Assembly: GCA_029237695.1 (NCBI GenBank)
Contig: JAQRGA010000033.1
Span: 124,001 to 188,000, forward strand
DNA from: Conchocele bisecta
Taxonomy: Eukaryota > Mollusca > Bivalvia > Lucinida > Thyasiridae
Length of the DNA stretch: 64,000 nt
Reading direction: 5' to 3'
Shown: positions 44,475 to 55,679 of the stretch, piece after piece
Position numbering within the stretch: position 1 is the stretch's first letter
Layout: each line of letters starts with the position of its first letter
Position numbers and translations under genes: made by a program
Notes under the pieces: model-generated
The model's database searches: none
Told to the model about the DNA's origin: nothing
The model's input: only the letters and a program-made list of their open reading frames with translations

Positions 44475-44715
44475 TGCATTGATCACACCGTTTATAAACG
44501 ACATTTTCCGACGTCGCGTAATCTCTTGACGTCAATTTTAGGTCGATTTTCTCTAAAAAAATCTTCCAAACAAATGGACGGATTTTGATGTCAAGATATA
44601 TAGCGCACCGAAGATGAGGATGTATGTGTTTTAGCGCTCCACAGTAACTTATAACTTTCATGAAGAATCAAGTACTGTTTATTTATTACATCCACATGCT
44701 CTAGATTTTTGTCGC
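44475..44715 (+). other. Probable PLEKHM2 3' UTR start
   Basis: Non-repetitive sequence after the TGA. No AATAAA; TTTATTTATTAC at 44679 is only AT-rich. End unknown. Confidence 0.4.
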
Positions 44716-44816
44716 TCCCGCTTGCAGACAGCGCGATAGTCGGCACTATATTTTTCGGTATACTATCAAAGCCTCGGCGGGCGCGACATAAGGGCCACGG
44801 CCATCTAGTTATTTAC
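44716..44816 (+). repeat. Short element S (head and tail only)
   Basis: TCGCTCCCGCTTGCAGACAG head, GGCGGGCGCGACATAAGG and GCCACGGCCATCTAGT tail, almost no core. The same head and tail sit inside the TAGCCAGG elements at 4146, 12966 and 13702. Confidence 0.6.
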
Positions 44817-44887
44817 ATTGACGGTAACCGATTCTTTGTCATAACTCGAAGCAAACTGTTCACTAAATTGTAACCAATTCCGGTATT

Positions 44888-45065
44888 TTTATGGAAAAAT
44901 AAGAAAATCTACTATATTTGTGGTCTGTTTATTGTTTTCTGTAGCATGATAAAGATACCACACATTTTGCATTACTTTTTGATACTCACTACTTCTGATT
45001 TCAATTGGGGTTTTGGCAATTTTAATTGGGTATTTACGCAAATACGCAGCTTATCTGGAGCTCTG
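44888..45065. repeat. MITE B, right half
   Basis: GAAAATCTACTATATTTG to CTTATCTGGAGCTCTG. Confidence 0.7.
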
Positions 45066-45189
45066 ATATGTATTGGTTAGTGGATATAATTTTAGGATTA
45101 TCTCCCTTCCTCAATATACGTATTGCTTTTAAAATTCTGAATTTTACTATAAATAACTGCACAGGGAACGTTCCTCCTTGTTTTCCTAA

Positions 45190-45245
45190 TTATTATACCC
45201 CGGCATACAAAGTACGTTGAGGGGTATACATGTATAGTTTTCATA
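45190..45245. repeat. Head fragment of another tandem-core element
   Basis: TTATACCCCGGCATACAAAG / GTTGAGGGGTATA short hairpin only. Confidence 0.5.
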
Positions 45246-45358
45246 TATCCGTGCATCCATAATATTTGCAATATTTGCATTAACATTTTTGTTGTAGTTT
45301 TGTAATAAATGAAATCAGTGCCTTTGCTTGTAAAACGTTGCTGCAAATGATAACTTTA

Positions 45359-45933
45359 CTGTCTGTTTCACGAAAGCTGCCCAAATTTTACGGCTATATA
45401 AACGATTCAAAAACAAGATTTCTTTTGATAATATTAAATTAAAGGAAAAAAAGAAGAGCCTAAGATCGATGCCTTTTTAAATTTCGTGAAATTTGGTCAA
45501 ATATTGATTTTATTGCGAAAACAAAATTTCCCCATGTTAAATCCCCGTAGACATCTTCACGGAGTGAAGATGTCTATGGGGATTTAACATGGAGAATTTT
45601 TTTTTAATTTTAGAAATACTGGACCGATTTTTAAAATTTAACTTGTTTTCTTAGTTAGATCATATCCAAGCTATCTAGTCAGGTTTCGGAGTCAATTTCC
45701 AAATTTTTTCGTTTTTTGACTCCTCCCACACTTCCTTACCACTTTTTCCCCCCATGTTAAATTCCCATAGACAAATCAATTTTTCGTAATAAAATCAATC
45801 TTTGACCGAATTTCACGAAATAAAAAGAAGGCTCATTCTTAAATTTTCCTTTAATTTAATATTATCGAAAATATTATTGTTTTTGAATTGTCTATATAGC
45901 CGTCAAATTTGGGCAGCTTTCGTGAAACAGACT
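45359..45933. repeat. MITE J copy 3, reverse orientation
   Basis: CTGTCTGTTTCACGAAAGC to GCTTTCGTGAAACAGAC; central palindrome TAGACATCTTCACGG. Confidence 0.85.
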
Positions 45934-46157
45934 ATAGTTAACCACGCTTAGTTGACGCTTACAATGCTGAATTAATTAATTTTTGTTGTCTTATGTTTAT
46001 TGTTTTTTATTTCTGTCGTCAAAAACATGCTTTGACAACACTTATAATCATTTCCAAGGGTTAATGTGAGATTCAAATTTATAATAATTATAACATTCGT
46101 ACAAACATTTTTATTGTAAGATATTTTGTGAAACGGGCTCCAGAACTGCACATTCTT

Positions 46158-46393
46158 TAACCCTTTCAACACCACAGGCCTGTATAGTGGTATTGGCAAA
46201 CAGTACAGATCCAGATGAGCCGGCTCGTGACGAGCCGTCTCATCAGGATCTGCACTTTCATATTAATTTCCATATTTTTGAGAACAAAACCACACACTTT
46301 TCTTAAATGGACTAATCTGAAAATCATTTTGTGACGATTGGATTGGTTACAAAATTAACATATCAAAATCCTTTCCAGTTACTTAAGGGTGAA
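46158..46393. repeat. MITE M copy
   Basis: TTAACCCTTTCAACACC to CTTAAGGGTGAACG; hairpin GCCGGCTCGTGACGAGCC. Confidence 0.75.
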
Positions 46394-46714
46394 CGTATCT
46401 TATTAGGGTCAAATAGGAGCCCTAATGGCGTCAACAGACCACATTTTCTTGTTATATTACGGCTTTCCATGATATTTATTTTTGCTTGGCAGCCGTCAGT
46501 TTACTATATTATAAAATAGAAATAAATTATATTGAGGTAGCCTGATCTATATTGGTCTCACCGGTGTCCAGTTTGAGGGATATTTATTGTAAACACACCA
46601 ATGTAGTTCAACCAAATAAATACTCCGTGTAGTCACCCTGAATCCCATATATAACCCAACCAGATAGATGTGTGTGTTCAGTTATTTTATCATTTATTAT
46701 CATTTCATACATGT

Positions 46715-46975
46715 CACTGTGATTGGAGAAATGGGGTTTATGTGATTTGTGACCGATGTAGCTCCTGATCAAATATCACTCTAGTAGCTTAGTAACGATC
46801 GATATTACTTGTTGGAATGGAAGCATGCCGAGTGTTTCATTGATGGAATGGCGAACAGTGCAGATCCTGATCAGACTGTGCGGATGCACAGGCTGATCAG
46901 GATCTACACTGGTTGCAAAACCCATAAACCCCATTTTTCCAGTCACAGCCACATATATGTAAATTAAAAATATTG
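46715..46975. repeat. Repeat with CTGTGATTGGAGAAATGGGG and inverted partner
   Basis: GTGATTGGAGAAATGGGGTTTA at left, CCCCATTTTTCCAGTCACAG at right, arms CAGATCCTGATCAGACTG / TGATCAGGATCTACACTGG inside. Confidence 0.6.
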
Positions 46976-46979
46976 TCCT

Positions 46980-47800
46980 TGTTTTGAATTATACATGTGC
47001 AATGTTATTGTCTCGCCCCTGTTAGTGGAAAGTTAAACACCAATACTCAATCAATCAATCCATCAAATCAATCCATACATCTAGAAACAAACCCTGCAGA
47101 TCCTGGTGATCTTTATTAAATTTCAACCTATTGTATGCATGTATTTATCTGTGAGAGAAAACCTGTAATTGTCAACTTACAAATACTACACCATGAAGAG
47201 AACACCCGTAATCACCCGCGTACACTCTCCGGCAGTCATTATAAAATAAGCACCGCCCACAAAAATTTATACGCATATACATTATAAAATTATTTTTTGT
47301 TCGGAAATCAGAAATGTAATATATATGATATTTATGTTTGCTTCGCTTACTCGTTGTTTACGCAGAGACCGACGTACACTCGTGTATTATTTCACGCTAT
47401 TCAAACATGTATGCTGAAATATCCTCTACTTACTAGCCAGCACAGTCGCTGCACAATTTTTGTTCTTAGGCAATAGGCACTGTATCGTTACACTGCAGTC
47501 GATGGTATAAATTTGCAGAATAACATTTACATTTCGCGCACTAAAATTGACATTCATACATATTTATATTGTTATTGAGAGAAAATACGAGACAAAAATA
47601 GTATCATAAACTCACCGAATAAAGTGTGTATTAGCAGAATTATTGGTTCACTTTCCACGAAGCAGAAAGTAAATAAAAAGAACCGCAAATTTGGCAATAC
47701 TACTGCAATGCAATACTGATGCAATGTAATGCAATTACCAGCATAGCAGTGTTGGGAAATACTGAAATTATATTCTGTTGGGCATCATATTCATTAATAT
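46980..47800. other. Stretch without recognised features
   Basis: A short CAATCAATCAATCC tract at 47046; otherwise AT-rich, no gene or repeat family seen. Confidence 0.4.
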
Positions 47801-47805
47801 ATAGT

Positions 47806-48020
47806 TTTAACCCTTACTACGCTGAATTAAATGTTGTCGTCTGCTGGAAATGTTTTATTTTCAATATATCTCGACAAAAACCTGGTTTTGACAGCACATG
47901 AGAATCGTCTCCAGTGGAGACGATTCTCATGTGCTGTCAAAACCAGTTTTTTGTTTAGAATTAAAGCAAAAATGAAGAACAGCATACAGCAATTTCTGTC
48001 AACAGCGTAGGAAGGGTTAA
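47806..48020. repeat. Foldback element with TTTAACCCTTACTACGC ends
   Basis: TTAACCCTTACTACGCTG and CAGCGTAGGAAGGGTTAA; centre CGTCTCCAGTGGAGACG at 47910. TTAA+CCCTT ends as in family M. Confidence 0.75.
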
Positions 48021-48067
48021 CATGCTTTATTTTACATTAGATTTCATTAGTTTTAGTTTTCACTAGT

Positions 48068-48915
48068 TGTCGCACCTGCTTTCAGTTGTCCAAAATGTCA
48101 AAAAGTTTGTACAAGCTTCGTCATCATGGTATAACTTTAATATTACCTGAAAGATTGCTTCAATATTTGGACGCTTGATACATGTGAGCATTTGCAACAC
48201 ACTCATGCCGCCATTAACATGAACTTTACCTGTTTTTACCTTCACATTTTTGCAGAAACACCTAGACATTTTTTTTGCGTCAAAAAGTTTGTACAAGTTT
48301 CTTCATCATGATATAACTTTAAAGGTGCAAACGATAGGAATTAAATAAGTGATTCATTGTGTCGCTATTCCGCCAGTTCTAAAAATTACGAGTGCCTGCT
48401 ATTCAGATATAATCATTTAGTAATATTTATTTTACTGATTGTGACTTGCGGTGGTATCAGGCTATTTTCGTATGTAAATGAGGCATGAATATTTTTAAAT
48501 GTTTATACCAATTAAATGCGTCACCTGAAAAAATAATATTTTCGACAGATTATAGTCTGATCATTGCATATCTAAAAATAAATACAGAGAATAAATAGTG
48601 TGGAAATGTGTGTCTGATATAAAATGTATACTACTGCCAATCAATACATGGGGTAATGGTGAATAATGTTTATTTTGCCAGAAAGTGTCTCGGAATGATG
48701 ATGTCTCTGATATAAAGAACATTTTGTGCTTACTGAGTGAGCATGTACCTTTAATATTACTTGACAGATTGCTTAAATATTTGGACACTTGATACATGTG
48801 AGCATTTAGAACACACTCATGCCGCCATTAACATGACTTTGACCTTTTTTACCTTCACATTTTTCAGAAACACTTGTCCATTTTTTGGCGTTTCCGTGAT
48901 GGAATTCTTGTTTTA
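48068..48915 (+). mobile_element. Pearl-like element with two core repeats, split by MITE D
   Basis: GTCGCACCTGCTTTCAG head; two ~190-bp repeats with AACACACTCATGCCGCCATT (48194, 48810); tail GATGGAATTCTTGT. Repeat 2 is interrupted at 48323-48750. Confidence 0.65.
48323..48750. repeat. MITE D complete copy with empty-site proof
   Basis: AGGTGCAAACGATAGG to AGTGAGCATGTACCT between two TTAA. The neighbouring core repeat reads ATAACTTTAATATTACC with a single TTAA. Confidence 0.85.
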
Positions 48916-49022
48916 TTTAGTTCTCATGGCTTTAGTTTTCAGCAGTTTAGTTTAGTTTAATTCTCTTTTATTTCCGTATCTGTAGTTTTCATCAACTTTA
49001 TGTTTTATTCATTAATGGTAGA

Positions 49023-52000
49023 CAGGCCTTTCCCCAGAAATAATTTAAGGCGCTGTGGTATTTCACCGCGAACGTCATATTTTGATGAGTCATAATTATT
49101 CATTTGGGCATATACCCATATTTAATACATGTTTGAACATAATACACTCTTATAGTGCTTGCAAGGATCAAAGGAACTGAAACTAAATGAAAAAACAATC
49201 AAAATTGGAACTTTTTAGCTCGACTATTCGAAGAATAAGTAGAGCTTATGTTGTCACCCCGGCGTCGGCGTCACCGTCACGCCTTGGTTAAGGTTTTTAG
49301 TCAACCTTGTAGATGGAATACTACTGGCCCTACACCCACCATACTTGCACAACTTCATCTCCTAGTGATGTACATTGATAACCCCTGACCTATATTTGAC
49401 CTTATCCTACATTTCCTCTTGAATTACTTAGTTAATTCCCCTTGGTTAAGGTTTTTAGTCAACCTTGTAGATGGAATACTACTGGCCCTACACCCACCAT
49501 ACTTGCACAACTTCATCTCCTAGTGATGTACATCGATAACCCCTGACCTATATTTGACCTTGTCCTACATTTCCTCTTGAATTACTTGTTAATTCCCCTT
49601 GGTTAAGGTTTTTAGTCAACCTTGTAGATGGAATACTACTGGCCCTACACCCACCATACTTGCACAACTTCATCTCCTAGTGATGTACATCGATAACCCC
49701 TGACCTATATTTGACCTTATCCTACATTTCCTCTTGAATTACTTAGTTAATTCCCCTTGGTTAAGGATTTTAGTCAACCTTGGTTTTAATAAGGTTTTTA
49801 GTCAAGCTTGTACATGGAATACTATTGTGCATACAGACACCATACTTGGACAACCTTTTCTCAGGCGATGTACATCAATAACCCCTGATCTATATTTGAC
49901 CTTGACCTACATTTCCTCTTGAATTACTTAGTTAATTCCCCTTGGTTAAGGTTTTTAGTCAAGCTTGTATATGGAATACTCCTGGCCCTACACCCACCAT
50001 ACTTGAACAACTTCATCTCCTAGTGATGTACATCAACAACCCCTGACCTATATTTGACCTTGACCTACATTTAACCTTGAATTACATAGTTAATTCCCCT
50101 TGGTTAAGGTTTTTAGTCAACCTTGGTTAAGGTTTTTAGTCAAGCTTGTACATGGAATACTAATGTGCATACAGACACCATACTTGGACAACCTTTTCTC
50201 ATAGGGATGTACATCAATAACCCCTGATCTATATTTGACCTTGACCTACATTTCCTCTAGAATTACTTAGTTAATTCCCCTTGGTTAATGTGTTTAGTCA
50301 AGCTTGTATATGGAATATTCCTGGCCCTACACCCACCATACTTGGACAACTTCATCTCCTAGTGATGTACATCAACAACCCCTGACCTATTTTTGACATT
50401 AACCTACATTTAACCTTGAATTACATAGTTAATTCCCCTTGGTTAAGGTTTTTAGTCAACCTTGGTTAAGGTTTTTAGTCCAGCTTGTACATGGAATACT
50501 AGTGTGCATACATACTCCGTACTTGGAGAACCTTTTCTCATAGGGATGTACATCAATAACCCCTGATCTATATTTGACATTGACCTACATTTCCTCTTCA
50601 ATTACTTAGTTAATTCCCCTTGTTTAAGGTTTTTAGTCTAGCTTGTATATGGAATATTCCTGGCCCTACACCCACCATACTTGGACAACTTCATCTCCTA
50701 GTGATGTACATCAACAACCACTGACCTATATTTGACCTTGAACTACATTTAACTTTGAATTACTTAGTTAATTCCCCTTGGTTAAGGTTTTTAGTCAGCT
50801 TGTACATGGAATACTATTGTGCATACTAACACCATACTTGGACAACCTTTTCTCATAGCGATGTACATCAATAACCCCTGATCTATATTTGACCTTGACC
50901 TACATTTCCTCTTGAATTACTTACTTAATTCTCCTTGGTTAAGGTTTTTAGTCAAGCTTGTAGATGCAATACTCCTGGCCCTACACCAACCATACTTGGA
51001 CAACTTCATCTCCTAGTGATGTACATCAATAATCCCTGACCTATATTTGACCTTGACCTACTTTTATCCTTGGATTACTTTCTTATTTCCTCTTGGTTAA
51101 GGTTTTTAGTCAAGCTTGTATATGGAATATTCCTGGGCCTACAGCAACCATACTTGGAAAACTTCATCTCCTTGTGATTTACATCAATAACCCCTGATCT
51201 ATATTTGACATTGACCTACATTTCCTCTTCAATTACTTAGTTAATTCCTCTTGTTTAAGGTTTTTAGTCTAGCTTGTATATGGAATATTCCTGGCCCTAC
51301 ACCCACCATACTTGGACAACTTCATCTCCTAGTGATGTACATCAACAACCACTGACCTATATTTGACCTTCACCTACATTTAACTTTGAATTACTTAGTT
51401 AATTCCCCTTGGTTAAGGTTTTTAGTCCAGCTTGTACATGGAATACTATTGTGCATACAAACACCATACTTGGACAACCTTTTCTCATAGCGATGTACAT
51501 CAATAACCCCTGATCTATATTTGACCTTGACCTAAATTTCCTCTTGAATCATTTACTTAATTCTCCTTGGTTAAGGTTTTTAGTCAAGCTTGTAGATGCA
51601 ATACTCCTGGCCCTACACCAACCATACTTGCACAACTTCATCTCCTAGTGATGTACATCAATAATCCCTGACCTATATTTGACCTTGACCTACTTTTATC
51701 CTTGGATTACTTTCTTATTTCCCCTTGGGTAAGGTTTTTAGTCAAGCTTGTATATGGAATATTCCTGGGCCTACAGCAACCATACTTGGAAAACTTCATC
51801 TCCTAGTGATGTACGTCAATAACCCCTGACCTATATCGACATTGACCTACATTTAACCTTGATTACTTATTTAATTTCCCTTGGTTAAGGTTTTTAGTCA
51901 ACCTTGGTTAAGGTTTTTATGCAGGCCTCGGCCACATTGACCTACATTTAACCTTGAATTACTTACTTAATTTCCCTTGGTTAAGGTTTTTAGTCAACCT

Positions 52001-54058
52001 TGGTTAAGGTTTTTAGCTCGACTATTCGAAGAATAAGTAGAGCTTATGTTGTCACCCCGGCGTCGGCGTCGGCGTCACCGTCACGCCTTGGTTAAGGTTT
52101 TTAGTCAAGTTTGTATATGGAATACTACTGGCCCTACCCCCACCATACTTGGACAACTTCATCTCCTAGTGATGTACATCAATAACCCCTGATCTATACT
52201 TTTGACCTTGACCTACATTTTCCTCTGAATTATCTTGGTTTAATTCCCCTTGGTAAAGGTTTTTTAGTCCAACCTTGTTAAGGTTTTTAGTCAAGCTTGT
52301 ATATGCAATACTACAATGGGCCTACACCCACCATACTTGGAAACTTCATCTCCTAGTGATGACATCAATAACCCCTCATCTATATTTGACCTTGACCTAC
52401 ATTTCCTCTTGAATTACTTACTTAATTCCCCTTGGTTAAGGTTTTTAGTCAACCTTGGTTAAGGTTTTTTTTCAAGCTTGTACATTGAATACTATTGTGC
52501 ATCCAGACACCATACTTCGACAACCTTTTCTCATAGGTATGTACATCAATAACCCCTGATCTATATTTGACCTTGACCTACATTTCCTCTTCAATTACTA
52601 CTTAATTCCTTTTGGTTAAGGTTTTTAGCCAACCTTCTATATGGAATACTACTGGCCCTACACCCACCATACTTTGACAACTTCATCTCCTAGTGATGTA
52701 CATCAACAACCCCTGATCTATATTTGACCTTGACCTACATTTCCTCTTGAATTACTTACTTAATTCCCCTTGGTTACCGTTTTTAGTCAAGCTTGTAGAT
52801 GGAATTCTCCTGGCCCTACACCAACCATACTTGGACAACTTCATCTCCTAGTGATGTACATCAACAACCCCTGACCTATATTTGACCTTGACCTACATTT
52901 AACCTTGAATTACTTACTTAATTCCCCTTGGTTAAGGTTTTTACTCGACCTTGGTTGAGCTTTTTACTCAAGCTTGTACATGGAATACTATTGTGCATAC
53001 AGACACCATACTTGGACAACCTTTTCTCATAGTGATGTACATCAATAACCCCTGATCTATATTTGACCTTGACCTACATTTCCTCTTGAATTACTTACTT
53101 AGTTCTCTTTGGTTAAGGTTTTTAGTCAAGCTTGTAGATGGAATACTCATGGCCCTACACCAACCATACTTGGACAACTTCATCTCCTAGTGATGTACAT
53201 CAACAACCCCTGACCTATATTTGACCTTGACCTACATTTAACCTTAAATTACTACTTAATTCCCCTTGGTTAAGGTTTTTACTCAACCTTGGTTAAGGTT
53301 TTTAGTCAAGCTTGTAGATGGAATACTATTGTGCATACAGACACCATACTTGGATAACTTTTTCTCATAGGGATGTACATCAATAACCCCTGACCTTTAT
53401 TTTACCTTCACCTACATTTAACCTTGAATTACTTGCTTAATGTTTATAGTCAAGCTTGTATATGGAATATTTCTGGGCCTACATCAACCATACTTGGACA
53501 ACTTCATCTCCTAGTGATGTACATCAATAATCCCTGACCTATATTTGACCTTGACCTACTTTTATCCTTGAATTACTTAGTTATCTCCCCTTGGTTACGG
53601 TTTTTACTCAAGCTTGTATATGGAATACTCCTGGGTCTACAGCAACCATACTTGGAAAACTTTATCTCCTAGTGATGTACATCAATAACCCCTGACCTAT
53701 ATCTGGCATTGACCTACATTTAACCTTGAATTACTTACTTAATTTCCCTTGGTTGATGTGTTTAGTCAACCTTGGTTAAGGTTTTTATGCAGGCCGCAGC
53801 CACCTTCTTTGTGGAGCTATGTGTACATCGACACCCTCGTAGTCGAGCTATGCTGTTCTCCTACAGCTCTTGTTATGCAGGCCGCGGCCACCTTGTTTGT
53901 CAAGCTATGTGTACATCGACAACCCTCGTAGTCGAGCTATGCTGTTCTCCTACAGCTCTTGTTTATATTCTGTCTGAAACTTGTAGTGCTGGGGTGCCTT
54001 GTTTTAAAAATTAAGGTGCTGGGGCACCGTAGCGCTATAATGGCTGGGGAAAGGCCTG
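49023..54058. repeat. Terminal-inverted-repeat element hosting the 4.7-kb tandem array
   Basis: Perfect 15-bp ends CAGGCCTTTCCCCAG (49023) and CTGGGGAAAGGCCTG (54044), then similar AGCGCT-containing arms. About 280 bp of host remains around the insertion. Confidence 0.6.
49216..53962 (+). mobile_element. Giant tandem-core Helentron/pearl-like element V, copy 2
   Basis: Head TAGCTCGACTATTCGAAG, about 29 core monomers of ~155-170 bp, tail GAGCTATGCTGTTCTCC to CAGCTCTTGT. A second head lies at 52015 after a partial tail (51918), and the final 88-bp tail is doubled (53787-53874, 53875-53962). Two monomer types alternate. No ORF. Confidence 0.75.
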
Positions 54059-54249
54059 GTACATATCTGAACTGCGATGGTGTTTAGTTTTATCTTTACC
54101 TATCACCTTTATCAGTTTCAATATTCATCGATGTTAGTTTTCATTTTATGCTGAAATATAACCTCTGATGGTGTTTGGTTAATATAGCTTCATGTCATAA
54201 TATGCCATAATCGCCATTAGGCCATAAAAGAGAGTAATTTGTTTCTCAG

Positions 54250-54548
54250 TAGCCGATTTCACCAAAATTGCAAAGTGTACTACTATCTTGCTATTTAAAG
54301 TACAGTTTGAAGCCGAAATATTCAATTTAAGGATACATTTATTTATTTTAATTATACTGAATTTATTACATTATCACAGCCATTTTGGCTGTGATATTGT
54401 AGTAGTAAATTCAGTATAATAATTCTGCATACTTTTACTCATCAAATATATGCAGTCGTTAGTTCTATATGAAATAATGCATTTCGGGAAAAATAAATGA
54501 TTACTCCCTCAAAGTATACTTAGCTAGATAGTATACTGTAATCTGCTA
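54250..54548. repeat. MITE C copy 7
   Basis: Flanked by CAG on both sides. Confidence 0.85.
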
Positions 54549-54551
54549 CAG

Positions 54552-54835
54552 ACACGTGGTTTATGGAAAGAGACGTGGGAGTGCATATTTTTTAATACAT
54601 GTATATTTTGTTTTGCTTGAGATCTTTGTTTCAAGATGCAGGATGCATTTTGGATGTCAATTGCACATGCGGTTCACAAATATGTTTAATAAGGCAATTA
54701 TTATCTCTTTAGACATAAAACATCAACATATTTTCAACAGACATGATTGGATATAACATATATTTGAAGCGTAGTGTTTTTTATTGATCATGTGGTGATT
54801 TTATGATATGTTTTTATTTGTTGATGATGATAGAA
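54552..54835. other. Stretch without recognised features
   Basis: AT-rich; a 66-codon open frame at 54556 looks random. Confidence 0.4.
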
Positions 54836-54842
54836 TACTCTG

Positions 54843-54936
54843 TAGCCGATTTCATCAAAATTGCAAAGTGTACTTTGAGGGAGTAATCATTTATTTGCTG
54901 GATAAGTATACTTTGCAATGTTGGTGAAATAGGCTA
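54843..54936. repeat. MITE C copy 8, internally deleted (94 bp)
   Basis: Both ends kept (TAGCCGATTTCATC, GGTGAAATAGGCTA), middle missing; preceded by CTG. Confidence 0.8.
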
Positions 54937-54986
54937 TTTTTTTGACACGGCGGTAACTGAGAACCAAATACCTATTGTTTATGGTC

Positions 54987-55345
54987 TTATAATTCCAGCA
55001 CAAAAATATTTACACAATTCCCTAACATTTGATTGGTCCGTAGCAAGTCTCTGTCCAGAATTTATATCCCAGTAAACTCCATGCCGAACTACTTTCCGTA
55101 ACCGTGAGGCGCAGTTAAAATAATTCTTAAGAAAACGAAAAATAAACACATTTTCTTGATGAATTTATTTCAAATGCTGGAATTATAAGTAATGAATGGC
55201 CTTTTTGTTGAATTTATCGGGGATATAAACTTGGAAAAGTCGCGGGAATACTGGACGAGGCCTTCCGGCCTTCGTCCAGTATTCCCGCGACTTTTCCAAG
55301 TTTATACCCCGATAAATTCCACAAAAAGGCCATTCATTCCTATAA
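54987..55345. repeat. MITE U copy 2
   Basis: ATAATTCCAGCACAAAAATA to GGCCATTCATTCCTATAATA; hairpin CGAGGCCTTCCGGCCTTCG. Confidence 0.8.
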
Positions 55346-55679
55346 TAGCAGGGATTGTGTATTCCATGTTATATTTATGCCTTATGTGACTTCGTTGGTA
55401 TGCTTCCATTCTGTGATAATTTCCGCAGCCATTAACTTACATTTGAACATGTGTACATATATATGATTTGTGTTTTAGCATGGTGAAAGGGGTGTATTTA
55501 GTTGGCGACCAGTGTAGCCCCAGATCAGACTGCGCTGTTGCCTACACTCTTTCCTTTAATTTGAGAAAATAGTCCCCATTATTTTAATGGGCTGTTTATA
55601 TGCCCGTTTGAAAACAACGGCAGATATTATGTATTCACCTTGTACGGGCGGGCGAGCACAGCTTGTCCACTCAATAACT

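Noticed and set aside
46980..47800. Possible second gene downstream of PLEKHM2
   Set aside because: No spliceable conserved frame found on either strand.
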